The position numbers and the translations under genes were made by a program. DNA of 64,000 nt from Actinomycetes bacterium (GTDB lineage: Bacteria > Actinomycetota > Acidimicrobiia > Acidimicrobiales > RAAP-2), in contig JAKAUQ010000024.1 of NCBI GenBank assembly GCA_021827705.1, positions 32,539-96,538 of the forward strand, in the 5' to 3' direction. Within the stretch, counting starts at the first letter, position 1. The number at the start of each line of letters is the position of its first letter. This document shows positions 41,211 through 51,449 of the stretch, in pieces. The notes beneath the pieces were generated by a model, which saw only the letters and a program-made list of their open reading frames with translations, made no database searches and was not told where the DNA came from.

Positions 41211-42679
41211 GAGGTGAACAGGACCGTCGCGTGCTGGGCCAGGGTGGCCAGGGGACCGGGCCAGACGCCGAAGACCAGCGTCACGGCGACGCCCGCCCCG
41301 ATGGCCAGGGCCGTGGCTCGAGGCACCGGGATGCTGACGGCGCCCTCGGGGGACTCGGCGTACAGGACGATCGTCCAGCGCAGGTAGAAGAACGCGGCGA
41401 TGGCCGCACCGAGCAGGGCCAGCAGGGCCAGGGGCCCGCCACCGCCGTCCACCGCCGCGGCGAGCACCGCGAACTTGGCGTAGAAGCCAGTCGTCAAGGG
41501 CGCGCCCAGCTGGCTCAGCAGCAAGATGCCGAGCGCCGCGCCGAGCCAGGGCTGGCGCCGCGCCAGGCCCCGGTAGGAGTCGACGCTGTGGCGCTCATCG
41601 CCCGGGCCGCCCACCAGGGTGACCACCGCGAAGGTGGCCACCACCACGGGCGCGTAGGTCGCCAGGTAGAAGAGGGAGGCCGCCGAGCCGCGCGCACTGG
41701 CCGCCCACACACCAAGCAGGATGAAGCCCGCGTGGTTGATCGACGAGTAGGCCAGCATCCGCTTGGCGTTGCGCTGGACGATGGCCAGCGAGGCACCGAT
41801 GATCGTGGTCAGGACCACCAGCGCCCACAGGATGGGACGCCACGTCGTGATCTGCGTGCCCAGGGCTGAGATCAGGACGCGGATCAGGGCGGCGAAGGCC
41901 CCGACCTTGACGACTGCGGCCATGTAGCCGGTCACCGGGGTGGGGGCGCCCTCGTAGACGTCGGGCGACCACTGGTGGAACGGCACGGCGGCGACCTTGA
42001 AGGCGAACCCGACCAGCAGCAGCGCCCCGCCCGCGTAGAGCAGGCCGGGGCGCAAGACGACGTTGGCGCCCAGGAAGTAGGACACCGTCGACAGGTTGGT
42101 CGACCCAGTCGCCCCGTAGACGAGGGCCGCGCCGTAGATGAACAGCGCCGAGGCGAACCCGCCCAGCACGAAGTACTTCAGGGACGCCTCGGCCGACGCC
42201 CCGCGGTGGCGGTCGAAGGCGACCAGCACGTACAGGCCGATCGAGAGCGTCTCGAGTCCCAGGAAGATCACGATGAGGTCGTTGGCCTGCGTCATCAGCA
42301 CGGCGCCGGCCGCGGTGGCCAGCGCCAGGATGTGGTACTCGGCACCCCGGACGCCCTCGCGGCGGAACCAGTCGTGGGCGACGAGCGTGGCCAGTGCCAA
42401 GGAGACGGCGATCACCGCCGAGGCCACCACCGAGAAGCCGTCGAGCACGATGGCGTGGGCGATCGTGGTGGAGGGGCCGTAGCGGTCGAGGTTGGCCCAC
42501 TGGAAGAAGCCGGCGGCGAAGGCGCCGGCCGCGGCGAGCAGGGTAATGCCCGTGGCCACGGAGGTGCGCAGGGCCCCGCGCACCAGTGCGGTCACCCCGA
42601 GCAGCACGATGGCGCCGGCGAACAGGATCAGGACCGGCAGGATCGCCAGGTAGTGGATCGAGGGGATGGTCAGGCTCAC
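41207..42679 (-). CDS. nuoN: NADH-quinone oxidoreductase subunit N
   Basis: 490 aa, about 14 hydrophobic helices, antiporter-like proton-pumping subunit. The conserved Glu lies in GLETLSIGLYVLVAFDRH and the Lys in AAVVKVGAFAALIRV; SPDVYEGAPTPVTGYMA is the NuoN signature loop. Last Nuo subunit of the operon, followed with 4-nt overlap by the ATP-grasp gene. Confidence 0.96.
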   Translation of the reverse strand: MSLTIPSIHYLAILPVLILFAGAIVLLGVTALVRGALRTSVATGITLLAAAGAFAAGFFQWANLDRYGPSTTIAHAIVLDGFSVVASAVIAVSLALATLVAHDWFRREGVRGAEYHILALATAAGAVLMTQANDLIVIFLGLETLSIGLYVLVAFDRHRGASAEASLKYFVLGGFASALFIYGAALVYGATGSTNLSTVSYFLGANVVLRPGLLYAGGALLLVGFAFKVAAVPFHQWSPDVYEGAPTPVTGYMAAVVKVGAFAALIRVLISALGTQITTWRPILWALVVLTTIIGASLAIVQRNAKRMLAYSSINHAGFILLGVWAASARGSAASLFYLATYAPVVVATFAVVTLVGGPGDERHSVDSYRGLARRQPWLGAALGILLLSQLGAPLTTGFYAKFAVLAAAVDGGGGPLALLALLGAAIAAFFYLRWTIVLYAESPEGAVSIPVPRATALAIGAGVAVTLVFGVWPGPLATLAQHATVLFTS

Positions 42680-44172
42680 TTGGTCACCCCCGCGGGCGTC
42701 ACGCTCTCGACGAACTGATGGGCGGTGGGCGTCACGCGGTCCAGGACCGGCTTGGGGAAGACGCCCAGGACGACGACGATCGCCACGATCGGGGCGATCA
42801 CCCAGCGTTCCCGGTGCGTCACGTCGGGCACTTGGTCGACGTCACGGGCCAGGCCGTGGAAGATCCGCTGGTAGGCCCACAGCAGGTAGACGGCGGCCAG
42901 CACGACGCCGAGCGTGGCCGCGACCGCCCACCAGGCGTGCGTCGAGAACGCGCCCACCAGCACGAGGAACTCGCTGATGAAGCCCGACAGCCCCGGCAGC
43001 CCGATCGAGGCCATCATCACCACGGTGAACAGGCCCGCGAGCACCGGGGCCGAGCCCTGCATCCCGCGCAGGTTGGCGATGGTCGCGCTGCCGCGGCGAC
43101 GCTCGATGTACCCGATCAGCAAGAAGAGGCCCGCCGTGATCACCCCGTGGTTGAACATCAGCAACACGGCGCCGGTCGTCGCGATGGTCGAGCCCGTCAT
43201 GATGCCCAGGGTCACGAAGCCCATCTGGGCCAGGGACGAGTAGGCCACCAGCCGCTTCAGGTCCGGCGTGGCGGCCGCCAGGGCCGAGCCGTAGATGATG
43301 CTGATCACCGCCAGGGTCAGCATGTAGGGGCGCACCGTCGACAGGGCCAGAGGCAACAGCCCGACCGCGAAGCGCAGCAGGCCGTACGAGCCGAGCTTGG
43401 CCAGCAGCGCCGACAGCTCCATCGAGCCGGCCGTGGGGGCCTCGGCGTAGGCCAGGGGTGACCAGGTGTGCAGGGGCCAGATCGGCGACTTGACCCCGAA
43501 GGCGATGGCGAAGGCCACGAAGAGCCAGACGGCGGTCGCGTGGCTCATGGACGTCGAGGCCAGCGCGGCGTCGGCGAAGGTCAGCGAGCCACCCACCTGG
43601 TGCTGGTGGAGGAAGCCCAGATACAGCAGGCCGGTGAACAGGAACGCCGAGCCAGCAAAGGTGTACACGAAGAACTTGAGCGCCGCCCGCGAGCGCTGGG
43701 CGCCACCCCAGTGGGCCACCAGGAAGTAGCTGGGCACCAGGGTCAGCTCGAAGAAGATGAAGAACTCGAGCAGGTCGCGGGCCACGAAGCTGCCCATCGT
43801 GAAGGTGGTCAGCATCAGCAGCCAGCTCACGAACGCGGCCTCGCTGCGCTTCTCGCGCGCGCCGAGCAGCGCCAGCAGCACGACCAGCGCGGTCAGCACC
43901 ACCAGCAGCAGGGAGATCCCGTCGATGCCCACGTCGTAGGCCAGGCCGAAGGGGGCGGCCAGCACCCAGCGGCCCACGAAGTCGAAGGTGTGCGCCCCGG
44001 CCAGGTGATCGTTGTAGAGCACCGCCACGATGAGCGACACCGCGAGCTCGACGCTGGCCGTGACGACGGCCACCGCGAAGGGCGCGCCGGGCCGGCGGCG
44101 GGCCAGCAGGGCCGCCGCGGCGCCGAGGAGCGGCAGCCACACCAGCACGGTCAACCACAGTGAAGAGTGCAT
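42676..44172 (-). CDS. nuoM: NADH-quinone oxidoreductase subunit M
   Basis: 498 aa, about 14 helices, antiporter-like subunit. Conserved Glu in FFELTLVPSYFLVAHWGG, the HTWSPLAYAEAPTAGSMELS loop, Lys in LLAKLGSYGLLRF, and AYSSLAQMGFVTLGI. It pumps protons in the membrane arm between NuoL and NuoN. Overlaps nuoN by 4 nt. Confidence 0.96.
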   Translation of the reverse strand: MHSSLWLTVLVWLPLLGAAAALLARRRPGAPFAVAVVTASVELAVSLIVAVLYNDHLAGAHTFDFVGRWVLAAPFGLAYDVGIDGISLLLVVLTALVVLLALLGAREKRSEAAFVSWLLMLTTFTMGSFVARDLLEFFIFFELTLVPSYFLVAHWGGAQRSRAALKFFVYTFAGSAFLFTGLLYLGFLHQHQVGGSLTFADAALASTSMSHATAVWLFVAFAIAFGVKSPIWPLHTWSPLAYAEAPTAGSMELSALLAKLGSYGLLRFAVGLLPLALSTVRPYMLTLAVISIIYGSALAAATPDLKRLVAYSSLAQMGFVTLGIMTGSTIATTGAVLLMFNHGVITAGLFLLIGYIERRRGSATIANLRGMQGSAPVLAGLFTVVMMASIGLPGLSGFISEFLVLVGAFSTHAWWAVAATLGVVLAAVYLLWAYQRIFHGLARDVDQVPDVTHRERWVIAPIVAIVVVLGVFPKPVLDRVTPTAHQFVESVTPAGVTK

Positions 44173-44174
44173 AG

Positions 44175-46046
44175 CTACCCGACCCTCGCCACGAGATACA
44201 CGATCACGACGCTGACGCCCAGGACCATGGCCAGGGCGTAGTGGCGCGCGAAGCCCGACTGCGCCTTGCGCAGGCCTTCGGCACTGCGGCGTACGCCCCC
44301 GGCCACCGCGGCCACGGCGCCGTCGATGATGCGGGGCTCCACGACGGTGTCGCCGATCTGCGCGGCCCGCGTCAGGGGGCGCCCGATGGTGGCGTCGTAG
44401 GCATCATCCCAGCGCCACACGCGTTCCAGGAAGCTGCGCTCGTAGGTCGGGGAGCTGACGCGGTTGCGCCAGATGGAGAAGGCCGCGACCAGCCCCAGCA
44501 GCGCCGCCACCACGTCCACGACGGCCAGGGTCACCTGGGCCCCGGTCGACGTGTGGGCGGTCAAGGGCAGGTAGCCGAAGGTCGGGTCGAGGAAGCCGGC
44601 CAGCGAGTTGTGGTGGATCCAGGGCAGGTCGATCACGCCGCCCAGGGTGGCGAGCACGGCCAGGATCACCAGCGGCACGGTCATGACCCAGGGCGACTCG
44701 TGGGGGTCGTGCCCGTGGGTCACCTCGCGGAAGCGCTCGGTTCCCCGGAAGGTCAGCACGAACAGCCGGCTCATGTAGTACGCGGTCAGGATCGCTGTCA
44801 GCACCCCGAGCAGCCACAGGGGCTTGGAGTACGCGTAGGTGTTGGTCAGCACGTCGCCCTTGGCCCAGAAGCCGGCGAAGGGCGGGATGCCCGAGATGGC
44901 CAGCCAGGCGATCAGGAAGGTCGGGAAGGTGAGGGGCAAGAAGCGAGCCAGTCCCCCCATCTTGCGCATGTCCTGCTCGCCGTCGAGGGCGTGGATCACC
45001 GACCCCGATCCCAGGAACAGCAGAGCCTTGAAGAAGGCGTGAGCGATCATCAGGAAGATCGCCGCCGAGTAGGCGCCCGCCCCCACGGCCAGGATCATGT
45101 AGCCGATCTGGGACACCGTCGAGAAGGCCAGCACCTTCTTGATGTCGCGCTGGGAGGTGGCGATCGTCGCGGCCACGAAGGAGGTCACGGCGCCGATGAT
45201 CGCGACGGTGGCGCGACCCGAGCTCGACAGCGCCAGCACCGGCGCCATGCGGGCCAGGAGGTACACGCCCGCGGTCACCATGGTGGCCGCGTGGATGAGC
45301 GCGGACACCGGGGTGGGGCCCTCCATCGCGTCGGGCAGCCAGTTGAACAGCGGGATCTGCGCGCTCTTGCCAGTCGCGGCCAGCAGCAGCGCCAGCACGA
45401 CGACGGTGGCGGCCACCGACGTCAGCGTCCCGGCACGGTTGAAGATCGTCAGGTAGTTCAGCGTGTGCAGCCGGCTGAACAGCAAGAACATCGCCACCAG
45501 GAGCCCGACGTCCCCGACGCGGTTGTAGACGAACGCCTTCTTGCCCGCGCTGGCCGCGCTGTCGCGGTCGAAGTAGTAGGCGACCAGCCAGTACGAGCAC
45601 GCGCCCACGCCCTCCCAGCCCACGAAGGTGAGGACGAGGTTGTTGGCCAGCACCAAGGTGAGCATCGAGAAGACGAAGAGGTTCAGGTACACGAAGAACT
45701 TGCGAAAGTCACGCTCGCCGTGCATGTACCCGATGGAGTACAGGTGGATCAGGGCGGAGATCCCCGTAACGAACAGGGCCATCGTGATGGACAGGGGGTC
45801 AACGAGCAGCGCCGCCGAAACGTGCAGGCCGCCCACGTTGAACCAGGTGAACATGGTCACGGTCACCTCGCGCGCGTTGCGCGAGAGCAGGTCGACGAAG
45901 CTGACCACGGTGAAGACGAAGCTGAGCGCCACCGCCCCGGTCCCGATGGAGCCGATGGCCCGCTCGGAGAGGCCCCGGCCGAACAGCAGGATCACCAGGA
46001 AGCCCGCCAGGGGCAGCAGCAGGATCAGGGTGGACACGTGCGCCAT
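44175..46046 (-). CDS. nuoL: NADH-quinone oxidoreductase subunit L
   Basis: 623 aa, standard length. About 15 helices, then an amphipathic lateral helix region near the C-terminus (VVEPRIIDGAVAAVAGGVRR) and a final anchor helix. The signature LPDAMEGPTPVSALIHAATM is intact, as is LVLTFVGWEGVGACSYWLVA. Distal proton-pumping subunit. It begins 1 nt after the nuoK stop. Confidence 0.96.
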   Translation of the reverse strand: MAHVSTLILLLPLAGFLVILLFGRGLSERAIGSIGTGAVALSFVFTVVSFVDLLSRNAREVTVTMFTWFNVGGLHVSAALLVDPLSITMALFVTGISALIHLYSIGYMHGERDFRKFFVYLNLFVFSMLTLVLANNLVLTFVGWEGVGACSYWLVAYYFDRDSAASAGKKAFVYNRVGDVGLLVAMFLLFSRLHTLNYLTIFNRAGTLTSVAATVVVLALLLAATGKSAQIPLFNWLPDAMEGPTPVSALIHAATMVTAGVYLLARMAPVLALSSSGRATVAIIGAVTSFVAATIATSQRDIKKVLAFSTVSQIGYMILAVGAGAYSAAIFLMIAHAFFKALLFLGSGSVIHALDGEQDMRKMGGLARFLPLTFPTFLIAWLAISGIPPFAGFWAKGDVLTNTYAYSKPLWLLGVLTAILTAYYMSRLFVLTFRGTERFREVTHGHDPHESPWVMTVPLVILAVLATLGGVIDLPWIHHNSLAGFLDPTFGYLPLTAHTSTGAQVTLAVVDVVAALLGLVAAFSIWRNRVSSPTYERSFLERVWRWDDAYDATIGRPLTRAAQIGDTVVEPRIIDGAVAAVAGGVRRSAEGLRKAQSGFARHYALAMVLGVSVVIVYLVARVG

Positions 46047-46047
46047 C

Positions 46048-46353
46048 TCAGCCCTTCATCTCGGAGAGTTCGTCCACCGAGGTGGAGGACCGGCGGCGAA
46101 AGACCGTGACCACGATGCCGAGCCCGACGGTCACCTCGGCCGCCGCGACGACCATCACGAAGAAGACGGCGGCCTGGCCACCGATGTCGCGCAGGGTGCG
46201 TGCGAAGGTCACGAAGGTCAGGTTCACCGCGTTCAGCAGCAGCTCGAGGCACATGAAGATGATCAGGGCGCTGCGCCGGGTCAGGAGTCCGAAGGAGCCG
46301 ATGCCGAAGAGCACGGCCGCCAGGACCAGGTACCAGGCTGCCGGGACGTTCAC
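46048..46353 (-). CDS. nuoK: NADH-quinone oxidoreductase subunit K
   Basis: 101 aa, three helices. The two membrane glutamates of the proton path are present in [20 protein letters not shown] and [15 protein letters not shown] at 46353 overlaps the nuoJ stop as GTGA; the longer open frame upstream is a shadow of nuoJ and nuoI. Confidence 0.96.
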   Translation of the reverse strand: MNVPAAWYLVLAAVLFGIGSFGLLTRRSALIIFMCLELLLNAVNLTFVTFARTLRDIGGQAAVFFVMVVAAAEVTVGLGIVVTVFRRRSSTSVDELSEMKG

Positions 46354-46919
46354 GCCTCCCCCTCTCGATCCATGTGCCGCTCGCGCCGCGCCAGCAGCAC
46401 CGCGCCCACGACCGCGATGATGAGGAGCGCGGCCGTCGCCTCGAAGGCGAACAGGTAGGTGGTGAAGACCGCAGTGCCGATAGCGCGCACGTTGCTCGCG
46501 CCCACGGGCGTTGGGTGACCCGCGCTCGACACCGCGATGGCGCCAGTGACCCAGTGCGAGGACGCCAGCAGCGCCACCAGGCCCCCGATGGTCACGACCA
46601 CGCCGACGGCGGCCAGGGCCCGCTGGCCGACCAGCGGCTCGACGCGCACGGGGTCCGTGCGGTCCACGCCGAGGAACATGATCACGAACAAGAACAGGAC
46701 GACGATGGCGCCCGCGTACACGATGATCTGGACGACGGCCAGGAAGTCCGCGGACTGGGCGACGAAGGCCACCGCCACGCCGAAGAGCGTCAGGATCAAG
46801 CTGAGGGCCGCGTGCACGGGATTGCGCACGGCCAGCACGCCGATGGCCCCAGCCACGATCATCAGGGCCGCGACCACGAACGCGAGGATGTCGGGTATGG
46901 CGTAGGCGGCGCCGATCAC
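46350..46919 (-). CDS. nuoJ: NADH-quinone oxidoreductase subunit J
   Basis: 189 aa, five helices. The signature [20 protein letters not shown] follows [10 protein letters not shown]. It forms part of the membrane arm around the proton path near the quinone site. The C-terminus ends in a charged tail ([15 protein letters not shown]). Overlaps nuoI and nuoK by 4 nt. Confidence 0.95.
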   Translation of the reverse strand: MIGAAYAIPDILAFVVAALMIVAGAIGVLAVRNPVHAALSLILTLFGVAVAFVAQSADFLAVVQIIVYAGAIVVLFLFVIMFLGVDRTDPVRVEPLVGQRALAAVGVVVTIGGLVALLASSHWVTGAIAVSSAGHPTPVGASNVRAIGTAVFTTYLFAFEATAALLIIAVVGAVLLARRERHMDREGEA

Positions 46920-47659
46920 AGCTGGCCTCCCTTGATCGCGCGCCAGGCCGCGATGCGACCGCGCAGCCCGCGCACCCCGTCGGGCAGGTCCTGGGGCACG
47001 ATGTGGCGGAAGAACGCGGTGCGCAGCGGCTTGGAGCCGGTCGCGGCGTCATTACGCTGCTCGGACTGGCCGCCCTCGGGCGCCCGCACGCCGACGCCGA
47101 GGTCGCCGGTCCACTGGACCACGCCCTCGTAGTCGGCGGCTCCCGCTGGCGAGGTGGCGCGCATCCAGCCGCCGGTCATGGCGTCCTCGCCCTCGCGCCA
47201 GTCCTCCCACGGCAGGCGCTGGGGCCGGCCCTCGTCGTCGACCAGGAGCTCGGCCTTCGTGTAGATGGCGTCGGCGCGGTTGGAGAACGAGAACTCGAAG
47301 AGCTTGGACTCGGTGATCGCCTGGGTGGGGCAGGCCTCCACGCACATGTCGCAGTGGATGCAGCGCAGGAAGTTGATCTCGTAGACGTAGCCGTAGCGCT
47401 CACCCGGCGACACCGGGTGATCGGGCGGGTTGTCCAGCCCGCGCACGTGGATGCAGTCGACGGGGCAGACCCCGGCGCACAGCTCGCACCCGATGCACTT
47501 CTCGGAGCCGTCCTCGTAGCGGTTCAGGACGTGTCGGCCATGCTGGCGCGGCTGCTTGGGCCGCTTGGCCTCCGGGTAGGCCGTGGTCACCCGGACGCGC
47601 CCGATGTGGCGCAAGGTGATCTTGAAGCCGCCGAAGAAGTCGAGTGGTCCGGCCATCAC
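46916..47659 (-). CDS. nuoI: NADH-quinone oxidoreductase subunit I (two [4Fe-4S])
   Basis: 247 aa. Two ferredoxin motifs, [15 protein letters not shown] and [15 protein letters not shown], hold clusters N6a and N6b leading to N2 in NuoB. The ~80-residue C-terminal extension after the ferredoxin domain makes it longer than the usual 160-200 aa. GTG start overlaps nuoH (GTGATG; a second in-frame start follows directly). Confidence 0.96.
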   Translation of the reverse strand: MMAGPLDFFGGFKITLRHIGRVRVTTAYPEAKRPKQPRQHGRHVLNRYEDGSEKCIGCELCAGVCPVDCIHVRGLDNPPDHPVSPGERYGYVYEINFLRCIHCDMCVEACPTQAITESKLFEFSFSNRADAIYTKAELLVDDEGRPQRLPWEDWREGEDAMTGGWMRATSPAGAADYEGVVQWTGDLGVGVRAPEGGQSEQRNDAATGSKPLRTAFFRHIVPQDLPDGVRGLRGRIAAWRAIKGGQL

Positions 47660-48888
47660 TCCCCCTCCCGGTCCGTGAAGGCGCGTAGCACGCGGCCGGG
47701 CAGGGGGCGCTCGCCCACGGTCGGCAGCAGGGAGTCGGCCCCCTCCCGGCGGTGCTCACCGATGGCCACCGTGCGCGAGAGCAGGGTCCAGGCCAGGATC
47801 ACGAGTGCGGCCATGAGGAAGCCCCACGAAATCTTGATGAGGAAGCCCGCGATGATCAGCAGCCAGCCCAGGCTGAGGGGGATGAGGCGCTTCCAGCCCA
47901 GATCCATGAGCTGGTCGTAGCGGAAGCGCGGGAGGGCCGCGCGGAACCAGATGTAGGAGAAGGCGAAGAACACCGTCTTGATCAGGAACCACAGGATCGG
48001 GAAGACCCAGCGCAGGTGGGGAATGTTGGGCACCCAGCCCGCCGGGCCGCCCAGGAACAGCGTCACGATGACCGCCGACATCGTGATGGTGTTCATGAAC
48101 TCGGCCAGGTAGAAGACGCCGAAGCGGAACGAGGAGTACTCCGTGTGGAACCCGCCCACGAGCTCGGTCTCGGCCTCGACCACGTCGAAGGGAGGACGGT
48201 TCAGCTCGGCGGTTATCGCGATCAGGAAGATGACGAAGGGCACCACGCCCAAGCGGATGAGGTTCCAGTGCCAGATGCCGTGAGCCTGCGCGGCCACGAT
48301 GTTCTGGGTCGACAGCGAGCCCGTGGCCAGCACCACGGTGACGATGGTCATGCCGAGTGCGGCCTCGTAGCTGATCATCTGGGCGCTCGCGCGCACCGCG
48401 GACATCAGCGGGTACTTGGAGCCCGAGGACCAACCGGCCAGGACGACGCCGTAGACCGAGATGCCCGACATGGCCAGCATCAGCAGCACGCCGATGGGTG
48501 GGTTGGCGATCTGGAGCGTCACGGGGTGCCCGGCGATGTCCACGGTGCCGCCCACGGGCACGATGGCGAAGGTGACGAGGGCCGGGATCAGCGAGAGGTA
48601 CGGCGCCAGCTTGAAGGTGAACCGGTCGGCCTCGGCGGGGACCAGATCCTCCTTGACGATGAGCTTGAGGCCGTCGGCCAGCGTCTGGAAGAGCCCGAAG
48701 GGACCCCAGCGCGTCGGGCCGAGGCGGCTCTGCATGTCCGAGATCGCCTTGCGCTCGAACCAGATCATGATCGTCACCGCGCCCATCAGCACGGCGAAGC
48801 CCACCAGCATGCGCACGAGCACGATCACGACGACCGCCAGGGTGACGCCGTGGGCGTAGATCGGGTCGACCGTCGAGGCCAGCATCAT
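47656..48888 (-). CDS. nuoH: NADH-quinone oxidoreductase subunit H
   Basis: 410 aa, about 8-9 helices. It forms the quinone chamber with NuoB and NuoD. Signatures: WFERKAISDMQSRLGPTRWG, ISYEAALGMTIVTVVLA and the Glu-rich loop FDVVEAETELVGGFHTEYSS. The C-terminal ~35 residues are a charged extension. Overlaps nuoG and nuoI by 4 nt. Confidence 0.96.
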   Translation of the reverse strand: MMLASTVDPIYAHGVTLAVVVIVLVRMLVGFAVLMGAVTIMIWFERKAISDMQSRLGPTRWGPFGLFQTLADGLKLIVKEDLVPAEADRFTFKLAPYLSLIPALVTFAIVPVGGTVDIAGHPVTLQIANPPIGVLLMLAMSGISVYGVVLAGWSSGSKYPLMSAVRASAQMISYEAALGMTIVTVVLATGSLSTQNIVAAQAHGIWHWNLIRLGVVPFVIFLIAITAELNRPPFDVVEAETELVGGFHTEYSSFRFGVFYLAEFMNTITMSAVIVTLFLGGPAGWVPNIPHLRWVFPILWFLIKTVFFAFSYIWFRAALPRFRYDQLMDLGWKRLIPLSLGWLLIIAGFLIKISWGFLMAALVILAWTLLSRTVAIGEHRREGADSLLPTVGERPLPGRVLRAFTDREGE

Positions 48889-51449
48889 CGCGTCTCCAGT
48901 CGGACCTGAGCCACGGTCGCGCCCTCCTCGATCACGTCGGCGAGGATGTCGTCGCCGTCGAAGGTCCCGGTGGCACCGTCCAGGCTCACGACGCCCCGGG
49001 GGAGCCCCTCGTCAATGCGCACCCGCAGGGTTGTCTGGCGCGCGACGCCGCGCACCGCGACCTCGTCACCCGAGGCCAGGCCCAGCCGGTCGGCGTCGGT
49101 GGGGTGCAGGCCCAGCGTGAGCGGCACGCGCAGCTCGGCCAAAGCCGGCGATGCGGCGAGGGCGGCCCCGTGGTCGTAGAGGCGTCGCGCGATCAGAACA
49201 CGCCAGGCGTAGGCGTCGACCGGGGGCACGGAGACCTCGGCGATCGCCACCTGGGCCAGCGTCGGCACCACATTGCCTCGCGCGTCGATCTCGACGTCGA
49301 GGGCCAGCGTGTCACCGGCGAAGGACGCCAGCCCGACGGCGTCGGCCGAGGCGATGCCCGGGAAGGCGATCGGGTCCAGGACGCGGCGGGTCGACGTGGC
49401 TCCTGTCGCGGCCACCACGCCATCGATGCTCGCACTGGTGAGCACGGTGTGCGTGGGATAGCCGGTGGTCTGCTCGATGACGGCGGCCGCGGCCTCGGCC
49501 GTGTCGTAGTCGAGCGCCTGACCCAGCTCGGCGGCCAGCTCGGCGGCGATGGTGACATCGGACCAGGCAGCGCCGGGCGCGGTGACCTTGGCCACCACGG
49601 CGCTGACGCGACCCTCGAGGTTGGTCACGGTCCCGTTGCGCTCGTGCTGGACGTGCGCGGGCAGCACGACGTCGGCGTAGGCCAGCGTCGGCGACCCGTG
49701 ACCGGTCACCGCGACCACCGCCGCAGCATCCAGGGCCGCGGCGGCACCTTGGCGATCGAGCACGTTGCCGAGCACGTCGGCGCCCAGGAGCACCACGGCC
49801 CCCTGCTCACCGCGCCGCAGCGCCTCGAGCTGCGCGCGCGTGTCGCGCCCCCGCGCCGAGGCGTCATACACCCGTCCGGGACGCCACTGGGCCACCAGGC
49901 CCATGTCGAGCGCTCCGCGCACGTTGCCGCGCCGCAGCGCCACGAGGAACCGGGCCTTCGGCAGGCCCGTCGCCAGCCGCAGGGCGGCCCGCTCGGCGAT
50001 GCCGGGATGCTCGGCGAGGTTGGCCCGTCCCACGACGACCACCACGCCTTCCCCGTCACCCAGGAGCTCGCGCGCCACGCCGACGGCGTCGGCACTGGCG
50101 GGACGCGCGCCGTCGACCAGGGCGCTGGCGATGTCGGCGGCCTCGCCGGGCACGACGGGAATCACGACCCGGGCCAGCGAGCGCAGGGCGCTGGGTCCCG
50201 AGGCCAGCTCGATCAGGGCGGTCCGGCCCGCCGCAATGCCCGCGCGCAGGCGCAGGAAGAGCACGGGCAGCTCCTCGCGCAGGTCCCCGGTCAGGGTCAC
50301 CACGACGCGCGCGGCAGCCGCGTCGTCGATGGTGGCGGCCGGCAGGGACTGGACCAGCGTGGGATCCAGGCCGTCGCCGTACTGGGCGTCGAGGTGCGGG
50401 CTGCTCAAAACGTCGCGCAGCACCTGCTGCCAGGCGAAGGCCCCCTCGTTGGTCAGCGCCGCGCCCCCGATGGCGCCCACGCCGTCGGGGCCCGGTGCGC
50501 GCAGCAGCGCCGCCGCCCGCGCCAGGGCGTCGCCCCAGGTCGTGGGGACCAGCCCGCCGTCGCGGCGTACCAGGGGGGTGGTGATGCGGGCTCGCGGGTC
50601 CAGGGGGTCGTCGCGGTCGGCGTGGCCGTCCACGGCGTCGAGGGTGAAGCGACCCTTGTCGCAGAGCCAGCCGTGGTTGACGGCGTCGCTGTCCACCCCG
50701 AGGACGCGGGTGAGGCGGTTGCCGCTGGACTGGACCGCCACGCGGCAGCCCACCGCACAGGTCGTGCAGGTGCTCTCGACCTGGGAGAGGTCCCAGGGTC
50801 GCGCGCTGAACCGGTACGGACGCGCCGTCAGCGCGCCCACCGGACAGATCTGGACAGTGTTGCCCGAGAAGATCGAGTCGAAGGGCTGCGTCGGGCTGGT
50901 CGCCACCTCGATGAGGTCGCCGCGCCCGGCGAAGTCGATCTGCGCGTCACCGGCGACCTGGGCGGCAAAGCGCGTGCACCGGGAGCACTGGATGCACCGC
51001 TCACGATCCAGTAGCACCAGCGGACCGATCTCGACCGGCTTGACGAAGTGGCGCTTCTCCTCGATGAAGCGCGACTCTCCCGGCCCGTAGGCCAGGGTCT
51101 GGTCCTGCAGCGGGCACTCGCCGCCCTTGTCGCACACCGGGCAGTCCAGGGGGTGGTTGGCCAGCAGGAACTCCAGGACGCCGTCTTGGGCCTTCTTGGC
51201 CTTGTCCGAGTCGGTGTTCACCACCATGCCGTCGTTGACGCGCACGAAGCAGGAGGGCTGCAGCGTGGACCCGCGCGGACCTTCCACCTCGACCAGGCAC
51301 ATGCGGCACACCCCAACGGGCTCCATCCGCGGGTGGTAGCAGAAGCGCGGGATGAAGACGCCAGCGTGCTCGGCGGCCTCGATCAGCAACTCGCCGGGCT
51401 GGGCCACGACCACGCGCCCGTTCAGGGTGATGGAGATGGGCTCACTCAT
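48885..51449 (-). CDS. nuoG: NADH-quinone oxidoreductase subunit G
   Basis: 854 aa. N-terminal [2Fe-2S] (FCYHPRMEPVGVCRMCLVEV), the His-Cys3 [4Fe-4S] (CPVCDKGGECPLQD), a second [4Fe-4S] site (CIQCSRCTRFA ... CPVGAL), and a CTTCAVGC ... C motif that would bind the extra cluster N7 found in some bacteria. A large molybdopterin-oxidoreductase-like domain without cofactor follows. ATG at 51449 is preferred, with GGGAG 8 nt upstream, over the open frame to 51488. It overlaps the nuoF stop by 8 bp. Confidence 0.95.
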   Translation of the reverse strand: MSEPISITLNGRVVVAQPGELLIEAAEHAGVFIPRFCYHPRMEPVGVCRMCLVEVEGPRGSTLQPSCFVRVNDGMVVNTDSDKAKKAQDGVLEFLLANHPLDCPVCDKGGECPLQDQTLAYGPGESRFIEEKRHFVKPVEIGPLVLLDRERCIQCSRCTRFAAQVAGDAQIDFAGRGDLIEVATSPTQPFDSIFSGNTVQICPVGALTARPYRFSARPWDLSQVESTCTTCAVGCRVAVQSSGNRLTRVLGVDSDAVNHGWLCDKGRFTLDAVDGHADRDDPLDPRARITTPLVRRDGGLVPTTWGDALARAAALLRAPGPDGVGAIGGAALTNEGAFAWQQVLRDVLSSPHLDAQYGDGLDPTLVQSLPAATIDDAAAARVVVTLTGDLREELPVLFLRLRAGIAAGRTALIELASGPSALRSLARVVIPVVPGEAADIASALVDGARPASADAVGVARELLGDGEGVVVVVGRANLAEHPGIAERAALRLATGLPKARFLVALRRGNVRGALDMGLVAQWRPGRVYDASARGRDTRAQLEALRRGEQGAVVLLGADVLGNVLDRQGAAAALDAAAVVAVTGHGSPTLAYADVVLPAHVQHERNGTVTNLEGRVSAVVAKVTAPGAAWSDVTIAAELAAELGQALDYDTAEAAAAVIEQTTGYPTHTVLTSASIDGVVAATGATSTRRVLDPIAFPGIASADAVGLASFAGDTLALDVEIDARGNVVPTLAQVAIAEVSVPPVDAYAWRVLIARRLYDHGAALAASPALAELRVPLTLGLHPTDADRLGLASGDEVAVRGVARQTTLRVRIDEGLPRGVVSLDGATGTFDGDDILADVIEEGATVAQVRLETR